From contig NZ_JALDAX010000012.1 of assembly GCF_022698145.1 (NCBI RefSeq), forward strand, positions 124,001 to 188,000: 64,000 bases of DNA, written 5' to 3'. The stretch comes from Streptomyces spinosisporus (GTDB lineage Bacteria > Actinomycetota > Actinomycetes > Streptomycetales > Streptomycetaceae). This document shows, one piece after another, positions 49,824-57,713 of the stretch. The translations under genes were made by a program, and so were the position numbers. Position 1 is the first letter of the stretch; each line of letters starts with the position of its first letter. The notes beneath the pieces are model-generated. The model searched no databases. It saw only the letters and a program-made list of their open reading frames with translations, and was not told the origin of the DNA.

Positions 49824-51043
49824 GGCCGAAAGAGAAGCTGGAACAAATTGCAGCAGACGCCGCGCTATCCGTTCCGGACAAGGAGGCGCGCATTATCGAA
49901 TTGCTTTCCGGGGAGTCGGACCGAGGGGTGGCGGCCGCGGTCGACTGCCTGGTGGAGACCGATGACGAGCGGGCGGCGGACTTCGCGGCGATCCACCTTG
50001 CGCTTCTCCCTGGGGCGCGTGAGGGGAAGACCCGCGCCGCAGAGCGTCTTCGGGGTGCTGGGCCAATGGTTCGTTCAGCTTCCCGACTGGTCCCTTGGCT
50101 TCCGGGTGAGCTGCTGGACGGCTTTGTGGCCGACTACGTGGCGGATCCGAAAGCCGGCTCCCCGCTGTCCGACGTCATCTTTGAAATCGGTGTGAACGCT
50201 CCCGATCGACTGCGTCCATTTGCCGACAAGGTCGAGAGTCATTTCATTCACAGGAGCCTGTTGTCCGGCTCGCCCGACGAACTGGTCGATGCCTTTCTTG
50301 AGCGATGGCGCGAGGAGGACGACGATTATGATGCGATCGAGGCAGTCGCACTCATTCGCACCCCTCATGCCGTTCGCACCCTGATCGCGGTTCGCGAAGA
50401 ATTCGAGGATGCTGAGGAATGGGAGATTCTGCTGGAGTTGGCAGGGCTGCTCCCCGACACCGAGAAGAGTGCCGGTCACCCGCCGGCATACCTGGGCTCC
50501 GTTGTCGATGAAGCGGAAAGCCCGCATGTCATGGGCGGCCATGTCGATGGGCCCGTCCCTGTCTGCCCCGCCTGCTCCGCCCCGGCTCAGCGGGTGCTGA
50601 CTGTGGCCGCCGAGGCGGTCCCTTTCGGACTTGCGCAGGACGCGTCGTTCTTCTGGTACACGTGCTCCTGCGGAGCTCTGGAGACCACGACGGTAAGGGT
50701 CGGCCCCGGCGAACGGTACGTCTTCTATGGTCCGCACGGAGTCTCCGATCCCAGCCGGAGCATTGTGCCGGGCAAGAGGGCGATGGCTCTGGAGCCGCAC
50801 CCGAATCAAGTCGGGGTGAGCCTCGAGGCGATCGCAGGGGCATCCAGGCATCAGGTCGGCGGCCTCCCGCGTTGGGTGGAGTACGACGCCCATCCGCACT
50901 GTCCCGAGTGCCGTGAAGCGATGCCTTTCCTTGCTTCTGTCGACAGCGGGCCAACCCCCTTCGGGGCGATGGGATTCCGAGGAACGCTTTTCTGCTTCTG
51001 GTGCAATGACTGCGGCGTATCAGTCACGCAGCACCAGTCATGA
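49820..51043 (+). CDS. Probable partner/immunity protein of the DUF4157 toxin-like protein
   Basis: 407 residues from a GTG overlapping the giant gene's stop by 4 bp. The N-terminal 215 residues are acidic helical repeats (HEAT-like: SDRGVAAAVDCLVETDDERA, IFEIGVNAPDRLRPFADKVE, ALIRTPHAVRTLIAVREEF). The C-terminal part has paired cysteines (VCPACSAP, YTCSCG, HCPECREAMPFL, FCFWCNDCG) and GGLPRWVEYDAHPHCPEC, reminiscent of YwqG/DUF1963-like and immunity proteins. The base composition is clearly below that of the surrounding structural genes. It is not a recognisable CIS structural component, and its place inside the operon directly after the variable C-terminus suggests an immunity or chaperone role. 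Confidence 0.65.
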   Translation: MRPKEKLEQIAADAALSVPDKEARIIELLSGESDRGVAAAVDCLVETDDERAADFAAIHLALLPGAREGKTRAAERLRGAGPMVRSASRLVPWLPGELLDGFVADYVADPKAGSPLSDVIFEIGVNAPDRLRPFADKVESHFIHRSLLSGSPDELVDAFLERWREEDDDYDAIEAVALIRTPHAVRTLIAVREEFEDAEEWEILLELAGLLPDTEKSAGHPPAYLGSVVDEAESPHVMGGHVDGPVPVCPACSAPAQRVLTVAAEAVPFGLAQDASFFWYTCSCGALETTTVRVGPGERYVFYGPHGVSDPSRSIVPGKRAMALEPHPNQVGVSLEAIAGASRHQVGGLPRWVEYDAHPHCPECREAMPFLASVDSGPTPFGAMGFRGTLFCFWCNDCGVSVTQHQS

Positions 51044-51062
51044 ACATCCAGGACGGTGAGCG

Positions 51063-51749
51063 ATGACCCGCTACGCAGACATCCCCAAACCCATCCGCTC
51101 CGGAATAGTCGTAGTCAACCCCGAAACGGGCACCCCCCAACGCATCATCGTCCTCCAGTTCAACCCGGACACCCTGGAGCGCAGCATCGCCCCCCAGTCC
51201 GCCGGGGACAGCAGCGACGGGGGAGCAGGTGGCACCGGGAATGGCGACCGGAACGAGGCACTTCGCCTCAAGGGCCCCGCCGAGGAGACGTGGAAGTTCA
51301 CCGCCGAGATCGACGCGACCGATCAGTTGGAGATCGCCGCGCCCGACGGCATCCACCCCCAACTGGCCACGCTGGAAATGCTCGTGCAGCCCACCACCGC
51401 GCAACTGCGCGCAGCCAGCCGGCTCTCGCAGAAGGGGACCATCGAGATCAGTCCGATCGAGATGCCCCTCACGCTCTTCACTTGGGGCAGCAAGCGCGTC
51501 ATGCCCGTCCGGCTCACCGAACTCTCCGTCAATGAATCCGCGTTCGACGTGAATCTCAATCCGATACGGGCCTCGCTCAGCATCGGCATGAAGATCCTCA
51601 CCGTCAGCGATCTCCCGGCGGGGCACCGAGGCGCCGACCTCTACATGGCCCACCTTGCCCAGAAGGAACGCCTCGCGGCCGCCGCCCGCGGCGGCAGCCT
51701 CGGGGCCCTCGGACTCCCGGGCGCCGATGTACTGAGTGGAAGGGGCTGA
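51063..51749 (+). CDS. Hub-adaptor protein, Cis7-like part A
   Basis: 228 residues: SGIVVVNPETGTPQRIIVLQ, FNPDTLERSIAPQ, WKFTAEIDATDQLEIAAPDG, LEMLVQPTTAQLR, TLFTWGSKRVMPVRLTELSV, NESAFDVNLNPIRASLSIGM. The pattern FNP-(x)-TLERS plus WG-S-KR-MPVRL is that of phage-tail/CIS proteins joining the tube to the hub (gp53-like/Afp7 N-terminal region). High-GC codon use resumes here after the low-GC cargo genes. It is 9 bp from the LysM gene; in Afp/PVC the two parts are fused in one protein. Confidence 0.82.
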   Translation: MTRYADIPKPIRSGIVVVNPETGTPQRIIVLQFNPDTLERSIAPQSAGDSSDGGAGGTGNGDRNEALRLKGPAEETWKFTAEIDATDQLEIAAPDGIHPQLATLEMLVQPTTAQLRAASRLSQKGTIEISPIEMPLTLFTWGSKRVMPVRLTELSVNESAFDVNLNPIRASLSIGMKILTVSDLPAGHRGADLYMAHLAQKERLAAAARGGSLGALGLPGADVLSGRG

Positions 51750-51758
51750 CAGACACCC

Positions 51759-52112
51759 ATGGCCGACATCGAGTCCTACGAAAGCGCCCTCGGCGCGATA
51801 CCCGGCGCGCACCCCTACCCCCGCACCAGCCGCTACCACGACGCCGAGATCGGCATCCACACCCTTCCCGACGGGACCGAAGTCCGGTACGCCAAGCGCC
51901 GGTTGCTTCCGCCGCTCGACGACCAGGACACACAGGAACACACTGTCGGTGCCGGCGAGCGCCCCGACCTCCTCGCCCAGCGGTTCTACGGCGACCCCGG
52001 CCAGTGGTGGCGCATCGCCGACGCCAACCCCGTACTCGATCCTCGCGAGTTGACCGACGAGGCCGGACGGGTCGTCGAGATCCCCGAGCCCGGGGGGCGA
52101 CGGAGTGTCTGA
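51759..52112 (+). CDS. LysM-domain hub-adaptor protein, Cis7-like part B
   Basis: 117 residues. After a leader (SRYHDAEIGIHTLPDGTEVRY) comes a LysM-like domain at about 62-108: EHTVGAGERPDLLAQRFYGD-PGQWWRIADANPVLDPRELT with VVEIPEP. In contractile tails such LysM domains sit at the junction of hub and first tube ring and bind protein, not peptidoglycan. The stop overlaps the GTG of the hub gene by 8 bp. Short form compared with the fused Afp7. Confidence 0.88.
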   Translation: MADIESYESALGAIPGAHPYPRTSRYHDAEIGIHTLPDGTEVRYAKRRLLPPLDDQDTQEHTVGAGERPDLLAQRFYGDPGQWWRIADANPVLDPRELTDEAGRVVEIPEPGGRRSV

Positions 52113-53244
52113 GCAGCCAGTCGGACAAGGGCCCGTCCACATCACGCTCCTCATGGGGCCGAAGCTCGCCCGCCCCGTGCCGGCCGAGGTGACCGAGGCC
52201 CTCCTCTCCGCCCAGATCACCGCCACCGCCGGCGAACGCAGCGGTTTCCAGCTGGCGTTCGACCTCACCAAGACGGGGATCATCAACAAGCGGCTGCTGC
52301 CTGAAGGGTTCTTCGACCCCAAGACCCGCCTCATCGTCACCGTCAGCGTCCGTGGCACCACCGACGTCCTCTTCGACGGGCTCGTCGTCCGGCAGGAGGT
52401 CGGCGCCAGCAACCAGCCCGGCCACTCCACCCTCACCGTCACCGGCGAGGATCTGACCCTGCTCATGGACCTGGAGGAGCGCACCGCCCGCTACCCCAAC
52501 CTGCCGCCCTCGCAGCGCGTCCACGCCATCCTGCGCCGCTACTCCGACTACGGCATCCGGCCCGACGTCTACGCCGAGAAGATCGCCCAGCCGCCGCACC
52601 AGGACCTCCGCGTCCACTACCAGACGGGCACCGACCTTCAGTACGTCACCGACCTCGCCCGCGCCAACGGCTACACCTTCTACCTGGAACCCGGCCCCAA
52701 CCCCGGCCAGTCCTCCGCCCGTTGGGGCCCCGAGGTCCGCCTCGGCATCCGCCAGCACGCCCTCAACGTCAACATGGACGCCAACACGACCGTGGACCAG
52801 CTGACGTTCTCGTACGACGGGACGGCCCGCGAGGAACCACAGGCCCGCTGGCAGGACCCGGGGACCCGTCTGTCCACCCTGCTGCCCCAGCCGCCGATCA
52901 GCCCGCTGCGCCCGCCCCTCGGGCGACGCCCCACCCCCGCGCTCAGGCGCAGGACCCTCTCCGGCACCGCCAAGCAGCAGCGCGAGCAGGCCGAGGCCGA
53001 ACTCCTCGCCCGCGCCGCCGTCTCCGCCGACGTGGTCTCCGGTTCCGGCTCGCTCGACGTCAACCGGCACGGCTACATCCTGCAGCCCCGCCAACTGGTC
53101 GGCGTGCGCGGCTCGGGACGGGCGTACGACGGCGACTACTACGTCAAGTCCGTCACCCACAACCTGCGCCCGGGCTCCTTCCAGCAGAACTTCACCCTCT
53201 CCAGGGAGGGACTGGAGGCCCGCAGCGACCACGTCCGGCCGTAG
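52105..53244 (+). CDS. cis8: Baseplate hub protein (gp27/phage late control D-like)
   Basis: 379 residues from a GTG. The hub fold is indicated by NITATAGERSGFQLAF-like text (SAQITATAGERSGFQLAFDL), LFDGLVVRQEV, LTVTGEDLTLLMDLEER, YGIRPDVYAEKI, HYQTGTDLQYVTDLARANGY-TFYLEPG, VRLGIRQHALNVNMD and the C-terminal IDVNRHGYILQPRQLVGVRG-like segment with YYVKSVTHNLRPGSFQQNFTL. In Afp/PVC this domain is fused to the spike (VgrG-like Cis8); here the spike is a separate gene, as in P2-type tails. It trimerises to bridge the tube and spike. Confidence 0.88.
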   Translation: MSEQPVGQGPVHITLLMGPKLARPVPAEVTEALLSAQITATAGERSGFQLAFDLTKTGIINKRLLPEGFFDPKTRLIVTVSVRGTTDVLFDGLVVRQEVGASNQPGHSTLTVTGEDLTLLMDLEERTARYPNLPPSQRVHAILRRYSDYGIRPDVYAEKIAQPPHQDLRVHYQTGTDLQYVTDLARANGYTFYLEPGPNPGQSSARWGPEVRLGIRQHALNVNMDANTTVDQLTFSYDGTAREEPQARWQDPGTRLSTLLPQPPISPLRPPLGRRPTPALRRRTLSGTAKQQREQAEAELLARAAVSADVVSGSGSLDVNRHGYILQPRQLVGVRGSGRAYDGDYYVKSVTHNLRPGSFQQNFTLSREGLEARSDHVRP

Positions 53245-53336
53245 CCGCCCGAACCACCCGAATCACCTGAAAGCCAGCCGCACCACCCGCACCACCCGAC
53301 GCGCCCCAACGGCCCACCCACCAGGAGCAGTTCAGC

Positions 53337-53873
53337 ATGGCGGCACCCAACAACCGTTACCTCGGCAAGTTCCGCGGCCGGGTCGTCGACAACAACGACC
53401 CGCTGCGGATCGGCCGTGTCACCGTCGAGGTGCCCGACGTCCTCGGCGACGAGCCGTCCACCTGGGCCCTGCCCTGCCTGCCGTTCACGGGACCGGAGTC
53501 GGGGCAGTTCGTGGTGCCGCCGCCCGGCGCGGGCGTATGGGTGGAGTTCGAGCAGGGGGACCCCAGTTTCCCCGTGTGGACGGGGTGTTGGTACGGGGCC
53601 GCCGAGGAACTGCCGCCCGACGCACGCCGCGCGCTGCAGGCGAACGCGCCCACCAAGCCCGTCGTCGTGCAGACCCCGGGCGCGCACAAGATCGTGATGA
53701 ACGACACCGCGGGCGCCGAGCAGGGGATTCTGCTCCAGGCCCAGGGCGGCGCCTACATCCGCATCACCAAGGAGGCCGTGGTCATCGCGACCGGCGCAGG
53801 CGCCGAGATCGTGCTCCGCGGCAGGGAAGTAACCATCAACGAGGGCCAGTTGACCGTGCTCTCGAAGCGATAG
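53337..53873 (+). CDS. Baseplate spike OB-fold protein (gpV/gp5-like)
   Basis: 178 residues. The OB-fold is evident: RYLGKFRGRVVDNNDPLRIG, RVTVEVPDVLG, WALPCLPFTGP, FVVPPPGAGVWVEFEQGDPS and PVWTGCWYG. The C-terminal 80 residues are a beta-helix-like spike (VVVQTPGAHKIVMNDTAG, ILLQAQGGAYIRITKEAVV, GAEIVLRGREVTINEGQLTV) of the kind that forms the trimeric needle. It is separated from the hub gene by 92 bp, one of the larger gaps in the operon, with RBS AGGAG. Confidence 0.92.
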   Translation: MAAPNNRYLGKFRGRVVDNNDPLRIGRVTVEVPDVLGDEPSTWALPCLPFTGPESGQFVVPPPGAGVWVEFEQGDPSFPVWTGCWYGAAEELPPDARRALQANAPTKPVVVQTPGAHKIVMNDTAGAEQGILLQAQGGAYIRITKEAVVIATGAGAEIVLRGREVTINEGQLTVLSKR

Positions 53874-53893
53874 AGGACGGGGGACGCACCAAG

Positions 53894-54229
53894 TTGTCCG
53901 GGAGTCTGCTCGACGCCGGCGCCGTGATCGGCTGCCCGCACGGCGGCCGGGTCACCGCCGCCACCACACCCTCCGGCGGCGTACGCATCCAGGGTGCCGC
54001 CGTCGCCACGGCCAGGCACACCTACGTCGTCACCGGCTGCCCGCACACCGTCGACGGTGTGCCCACACCCTGTGTCTCGGTCCGCTGGACCGCCGACGGC
54101 ACCGGCATCACGGTCGACGGCGTCCCGGTGCTGCTCGACACCTCCGCGGCCCTCTGCCTCACCGCCGCCTTCGTGCCGCAGGGCCCGCCCGTCGTCATGG
54201 CCGCACCGCGAAAGGTGACCGTCCGATGA
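53894..54229 (+). CDS. cis10: PAAR-like spike tip protein
   Basis: 111 residues from a TTG (MSGSLLDAGAVIGCPHGG), 20 bp after the spike gene; no ATG or GTG fits better in this frame. Features: CPHGGRVTAATTPSGGVRIQ, GAAVATARHTYVVTGCPHTV, TPCVSVRWTADGTGITVDGV and LCLTAAFVPQGPPVVMAAP. The two CPH motifs and a third Cys (TPC) plus a fourth (LCL) are placed to bind a metal ion at the cone tip, as in PAAR and DUF4280-type proteins. Its stop overlaps the gp25 start by 4 bp. Confidence 0.85.
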   Translation: MSGSLLDAGAVIGCPHGGRVTAATTPSGGVRIQGAAVATARHTYVVTGCPHTVDGVPTPCVSVRWTADGTGITVDGVPVLLDTSAALCLTAAFVPQGPPVVMAAPRKVTVR

Positions 54230-54609
54230 GCCCACGCACCCGCCCGCGCACCGACATCGCGTTCCCCTTCCGCGCCGACCGCCGCGGCCGCACCGCGCAC
54301 GCCGCGCATGCCGCGCACGTCCACGACCTGATCGAGCAACTGCTGTTCACCAGCCCGGGAGAGCGGGTCATGCGGCCCGACTTCGGCTGCGGGCTGCTCG
54401 ACCTGGTCTTCGCACCCAACAGCCCGGAACTGGTCAGCACGCTCGAACTCTCCGTGCAGGCCTCGCTGCAGCGCTGGCTCGGCGACCTCATCGACGTCGT
54501 CGCCCTCGACGTGGTGAGCGACGACAACGCCGTACGGGTCCATCTGTCCTACGTCCTGCGCGCCACCGGCGCCCGCACCGACGACGTCTTCGAAGGGAGG
54601 GCCGTATGA
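54226..54609 (+). CDS. cis9: gp25/GPW-family baseplate wedge protein
   Basis: 127 residues with the gp25 signature: VHDLIEQLLFTSPGERVMRP-DFGCGLLDLVFAPNSPELVS, then VQASLQRWLGDLIDVVALDV. The E-x-R (GERVMRPDFG) region is the family's invariant core that nucleates sheath polymerisation at the baseplate. ATGA overlaps connect it to the PAAR-like gene before it and the large wedge gene after it. Confidence 0.95.
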   Translation: MSPRTRPRTDIAFPFRADRRGRTAHAAHAAHVHDLIEQLLFTSPGERVMRPDFGCGLLDLVFAPNSPELVSTLELSVQASLQRWLGDLIDVVALDVVSDDNAVRVHLSYVLRATGARTDDVFEGRAV

Positions 54610-57600
54610 CCACCGCCACGTCCCGGCGTGCCAAGGTGAGAGCCGCGCAGCTCAACGGAGTCGACGCCGTCGAGGTCGACGACGACGGACTGCTGCTCAC
54701 CGTCACCTTCCTCGGCAAGGCCCCGCACGGCCTCGGACCGGAGAACGTCCGCATCGACGGCGGCCGCCGGATCACCGGCATCACCGCCGTCGACGTCAGC
54801 GTCGAACGCGAGGAGGACCCGGAGCTCGACGACCGGCTCTACGTCACCCTCGACCGGACCGGCGACACCTCGCGGTACGTCCTCGCCCTCGTCGAGACCG
54901 ACCCGTACGGCCGCCCCGGCACGGAACCCTTCCGCGGCTTCGACCAGCGCTACCACCGGGCGTCCTTCTCCTTCCGGCCCGACTGCCCAACTCCGTTCGA
55001 CTGCAAGGAAGACGGCGAGGCACAGCCGGACTTCCCCGCCGCGCCCGTCGTCGACTACACCGCCCGCGACTACGACACCATCCGCAAGCTGCTCCTGGAC
55101 CGGCTCGCGCTCACCACCCCCGACTGGGTCGAGCGCAACCCCGCCGACCTGGGCATGACGCTCGTCGAACTGCTCGCGTACACCGGCGACCAGATCAGCT
55201 ACCAGCAGGACGCGGTGGCCACCGAGGCCTACCTGGACACCGCGCGCCGCCGGGTCTCGGTGCGGCGGCACGTCCGGCTCATCGACTACGCGATGCACGA
55301 CGGCTGCACGGCCCGCGCCTACGTCACCGTCCGCACCGCCGACGACACCACGCTCGCCCCGGGCACCTTCCGCTTCGCCTCCGTCGACATACGCACCCTC
55401 GACCCGCACGACCGGCCCGTACCGGGACCGGTGATCGACGAGAACGACCTCGGCGACCTGGACGAACGCGGCTCCGTGGAGGTCTTCGAACCGGTCCTCG
55501 CCGCCGACCCGCTCGAACTGAAGGTCGCGCACAACGCGATCCGGCTGTGGACCTGGGGCGGCGAGGTGTGCACCCTGCCGAAGGGCGCCACCTCCGCCAC
55601 CCTGCGCGACGCGTGGGACGACCCGGAGACCTGCCGGACACGTCAACTCGCCCTCAAAGCAGGTGACGTGCTGATCCTGGAGGAGGTCAAGGGGCCGCGC
55701 ACGGGCACCCCGGGGGACCAGGACCCGAGCCACCGCCAGGCCGTGCGCCTCACCTCCGTCACCCCGGGTGTCGACCGCATCGAGGACCAGCCGGTCCTGG
55801 AGGTCACCTGGGCCGCCGAGGACGCGCTGCGCTTCCCGCTCTGCCTCACCACGCGCGGCGGCCGCGACTGCCTGCCCGTCGAGGACGTGACCCTGGCCCG
55901 CGGCAATGTCGTCCTCGTCGACCACGGCCGCACCCTCACCGGCCTCCCGGAGACCGTCACCGTGCCGCCGGAGCCCGCCGTCGTCGCCCCCTGCGACCCG
56001 CCCGCCTTCGGATGCGACGACCCCGCCGAGGGCAACGCGCCGGCCCGTCTGATCAACTCCCTCACGGACCGCACGGAGAACGGCGAAGCACTCGTCCCCG
56101 ACGACGTCCGCGAGCTGTTCCAGGTGGTGGGCGAGGCCGCGACCGTACGCGCCGGAATCGGTCTGGAACGCGCCGGTCAGCGCCACGAACGCGTGGTGCC
56201 CGGCACGGCATACGCCCAGGCCGCCGCCCTGCGCGCCCTCCTCGCGCAGTCCGTGTACCCCGGCATCAGGCCCCGCTTCCGCCCGGTCCTCGGCCGCTCC
56301 CCGGTCGTCCAGGCGGCCCCCTTCCCCGACCCGCAGGCCGTCGCCGCAGGGCAGGCCGAGCGGATCGCCGCGATCCCGGGGCGGGTGCGGCAGCGCCTCG
56401 TCGAACTGTGGCGCAGCGCCCGCGACCGCGACGGGCTCACGGACGAGGAGATCGCCGAACTCACCGTCGTCTACGGCCTGAAGACCATCGAGCGGTACGA
56501 GCTCCGGGCGCACCCCGTCCGAGCCCTGCGCGAACTCCTGCACAGGAACGACGAGTTCCTGGACACCAAGCTGCGCCGGGTGGAGATCCTCGCCTCCCGG
56601 GCCCGCGCGGGCACCGTGCTCGACGGGCACATCGCCTGGGAGATCGCGCACAGTTGGGGCCCGGCGTACGCGGCCGGACTGCACCCCGACGAGCCCGTGC
56701 TGCGCGGGTCCGCGACGGCCGCGCTCGACCAGGACCCGCGCACGGCGCTGCCCGCCGTACGGGTCGAGGACGGCGAGCAGACCTGGGTGCCCCGCCGCGA
56801 CCTGCTGCACAGCGGGCCCCGCGACCGGCACTTCGTCGGTGAACTCGAGGACGACGGCCGCCTCGCGCTGCGCTTCGGCGACGGCCGGCACGGCGCGCGG
56901 CCCGCAGCGGGCGCCCGGCTCGCCCTCCATTACCGGCTCGGCGGCGGGCACGCGGGCAACGTGGGCGCGGAGGCCATCAACCATCTGGTCGTGCAGAGCG
57001 ACTGCGAGCGGCCGCCGGCCGCCGTGGTCCGCAACCCGCTGCCCGCCACCGGCGGTGTCGAGCCCGAACCCGTCGAGCAGGCACGCCAGTTGGCCCCGCT
57101 CGACCTGCGCCGCACCCGGCTGCGCGCGGTCACCGCCGAGGACTACGCGGCCCTCGCCCGCGCACTGCCCGGCGTACAGCGGGCCGCCGCCGAGATCCGC
57201 TGGACCGGCAGCGTCCAGGAGGCACACATCGCGATCGACGCATACGGCAGCGCCGAGCCGACGGCCGCACTGCTCGCACGGGTGGAGCAGTCCCTGGAGG
57301 CGTACCGGCGCATCGGCCACGACCTCGTCGTCGGCCCCGCCCGCCTGGTGCCGCTGGACATCGAGCTGAGCGTGTGTGCCGCGCCCGGCCACCAGCACGG
57401 ACAGATCCTTGCCGAGCTGTACCGCGTGCTGGGCAGCGGACGGCTCGCGGACGGGCGGCTCGGGTTCTTCCACCCGGACGCGCTGACCTTCGGCGAACCC
57501 GTACGGCTCAGCCGGCTGGTCGCCGTCGCCGCCGCCGTACCGGGCGTGCGGAGCGTCGAAGTCACCCGGCTGCGGCGGCTGTTCGAGCAGGAACGAGGAG

Positions 57601-57713
57601 AGAGGGAGGACGGCGTGCTGCGGCTCGGCCCGCTGGAGATCGCCACCTGCGACAACGACCCGGACCGGCCGGAGAACGGCCTGCTGGCGATAGCCCTGGG
57701 AGGTGCCCGATGA
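54606..57713 (+). CDS. cis11: Large baseplate wedge protein (baseplate J-like), paralogue 1
   Basis: 1035 residues. Conserved points: VVDYTARDYDTIRKLLLDRL, NPADLGMTLVELLAYTGDQISYQQD (an assembly-protein signature), TARRRVSVRRHVRLIDYAMHDG, FGDGRHGARPAAGARLALHY, NPLPATGGVEPEPVEQARQL, and the C-terminal wedge domain RLRAVTAEDYAALARALPGV...LDIELSVCAAPGHQHGQI. These are the features of putative baseplate-assembly proteins of CIS and P2 gpJ. It forms the wedges that hold the hub. ATGA overlaps at both ends (gp25 and the second wedge gene). Confidence 0.92.
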   Translation: MTTATSRRAKVRAAQLNGVDAVEVDDDGLLLTVTFLGKAPHGLGPENVRIDGGRRITGITAVDVSVEREEDPELDDRLYVTLDRTGDTSRYVLALVETDPYGRPGTEPFRGFDQRYHRASFSFRPDCPTPFDCKEDGEAQPDFPAAPVVDYTARDYDTIRKLLLDRLALTTPDWVERNPADLGMTLVELLAYTGDQISYQQDAVATEAYLDTARRRVSVRRHVRLIDYAMHDGCTARAYVTVRTADDTTLAPGTFRFASVDIRTLDPHDRPVPGPVIDENDLGDLDERGSVEVFEPVLAADPLELKVAHNAIRLWTWGGEVCTLPKGATSATLRDAWDDPETCRTRQLALKAGDVLILEEVKGPRTGTPGDQDPSHRQAVRLTSVTPGVDRIEDQPVLEVTWAAEDALRFPLCLTTRGGRDCLPVEDVTLARGNVVLVDHGRTLTGLPETVTVPPEPAVVAPCDPPAFGCDDPAEGNAPARLINSLTDRTENGEALVPDDVRELFQVVGEAATVRAGIGLERAGQRHERVVPGTAYAQAAALRALLAQSVYPGIRPRFRPVLGRSPVVQAAPFPDPQAVAAGQAERIAAIPGRVRQRLVELWRSARDRDGLTDEEIAELTVVYGLKTIERYELRAHPVRALRELLHRNDEFLDTKLRRVEILASRARAGTVLDGHIAWEIAHSWGPAYAAGLHPDEPVLRGSATAALDQDPRTALPAVRVEDGEQTWVPRRDLLHSGPRDRHFVGELEDDGRLALRFGDGRHGARPAAGARLALHYRLGGGHAGNVGAEAINHLVVQSDCERPPAAVVRNPLPATGGVEPEPVEQARQLAPLDLRRTRLRAVTAEDYAALARALPGVQRAAAEIRWTGSVQEAHIAIDAYGSAEPTAALLARVEQSLEAYRRIGHDLVVGPARLVPLDIELSVCAAPGHQHGQILAELYRVLGSGRLADGRLGFFHPDALTFGEPVRLSRLVAVAAAVPGVRSVEVTRLRRLFEQERGEREDGVLRLGPLEIATCDNDPDRPENGLLAIALGGAR

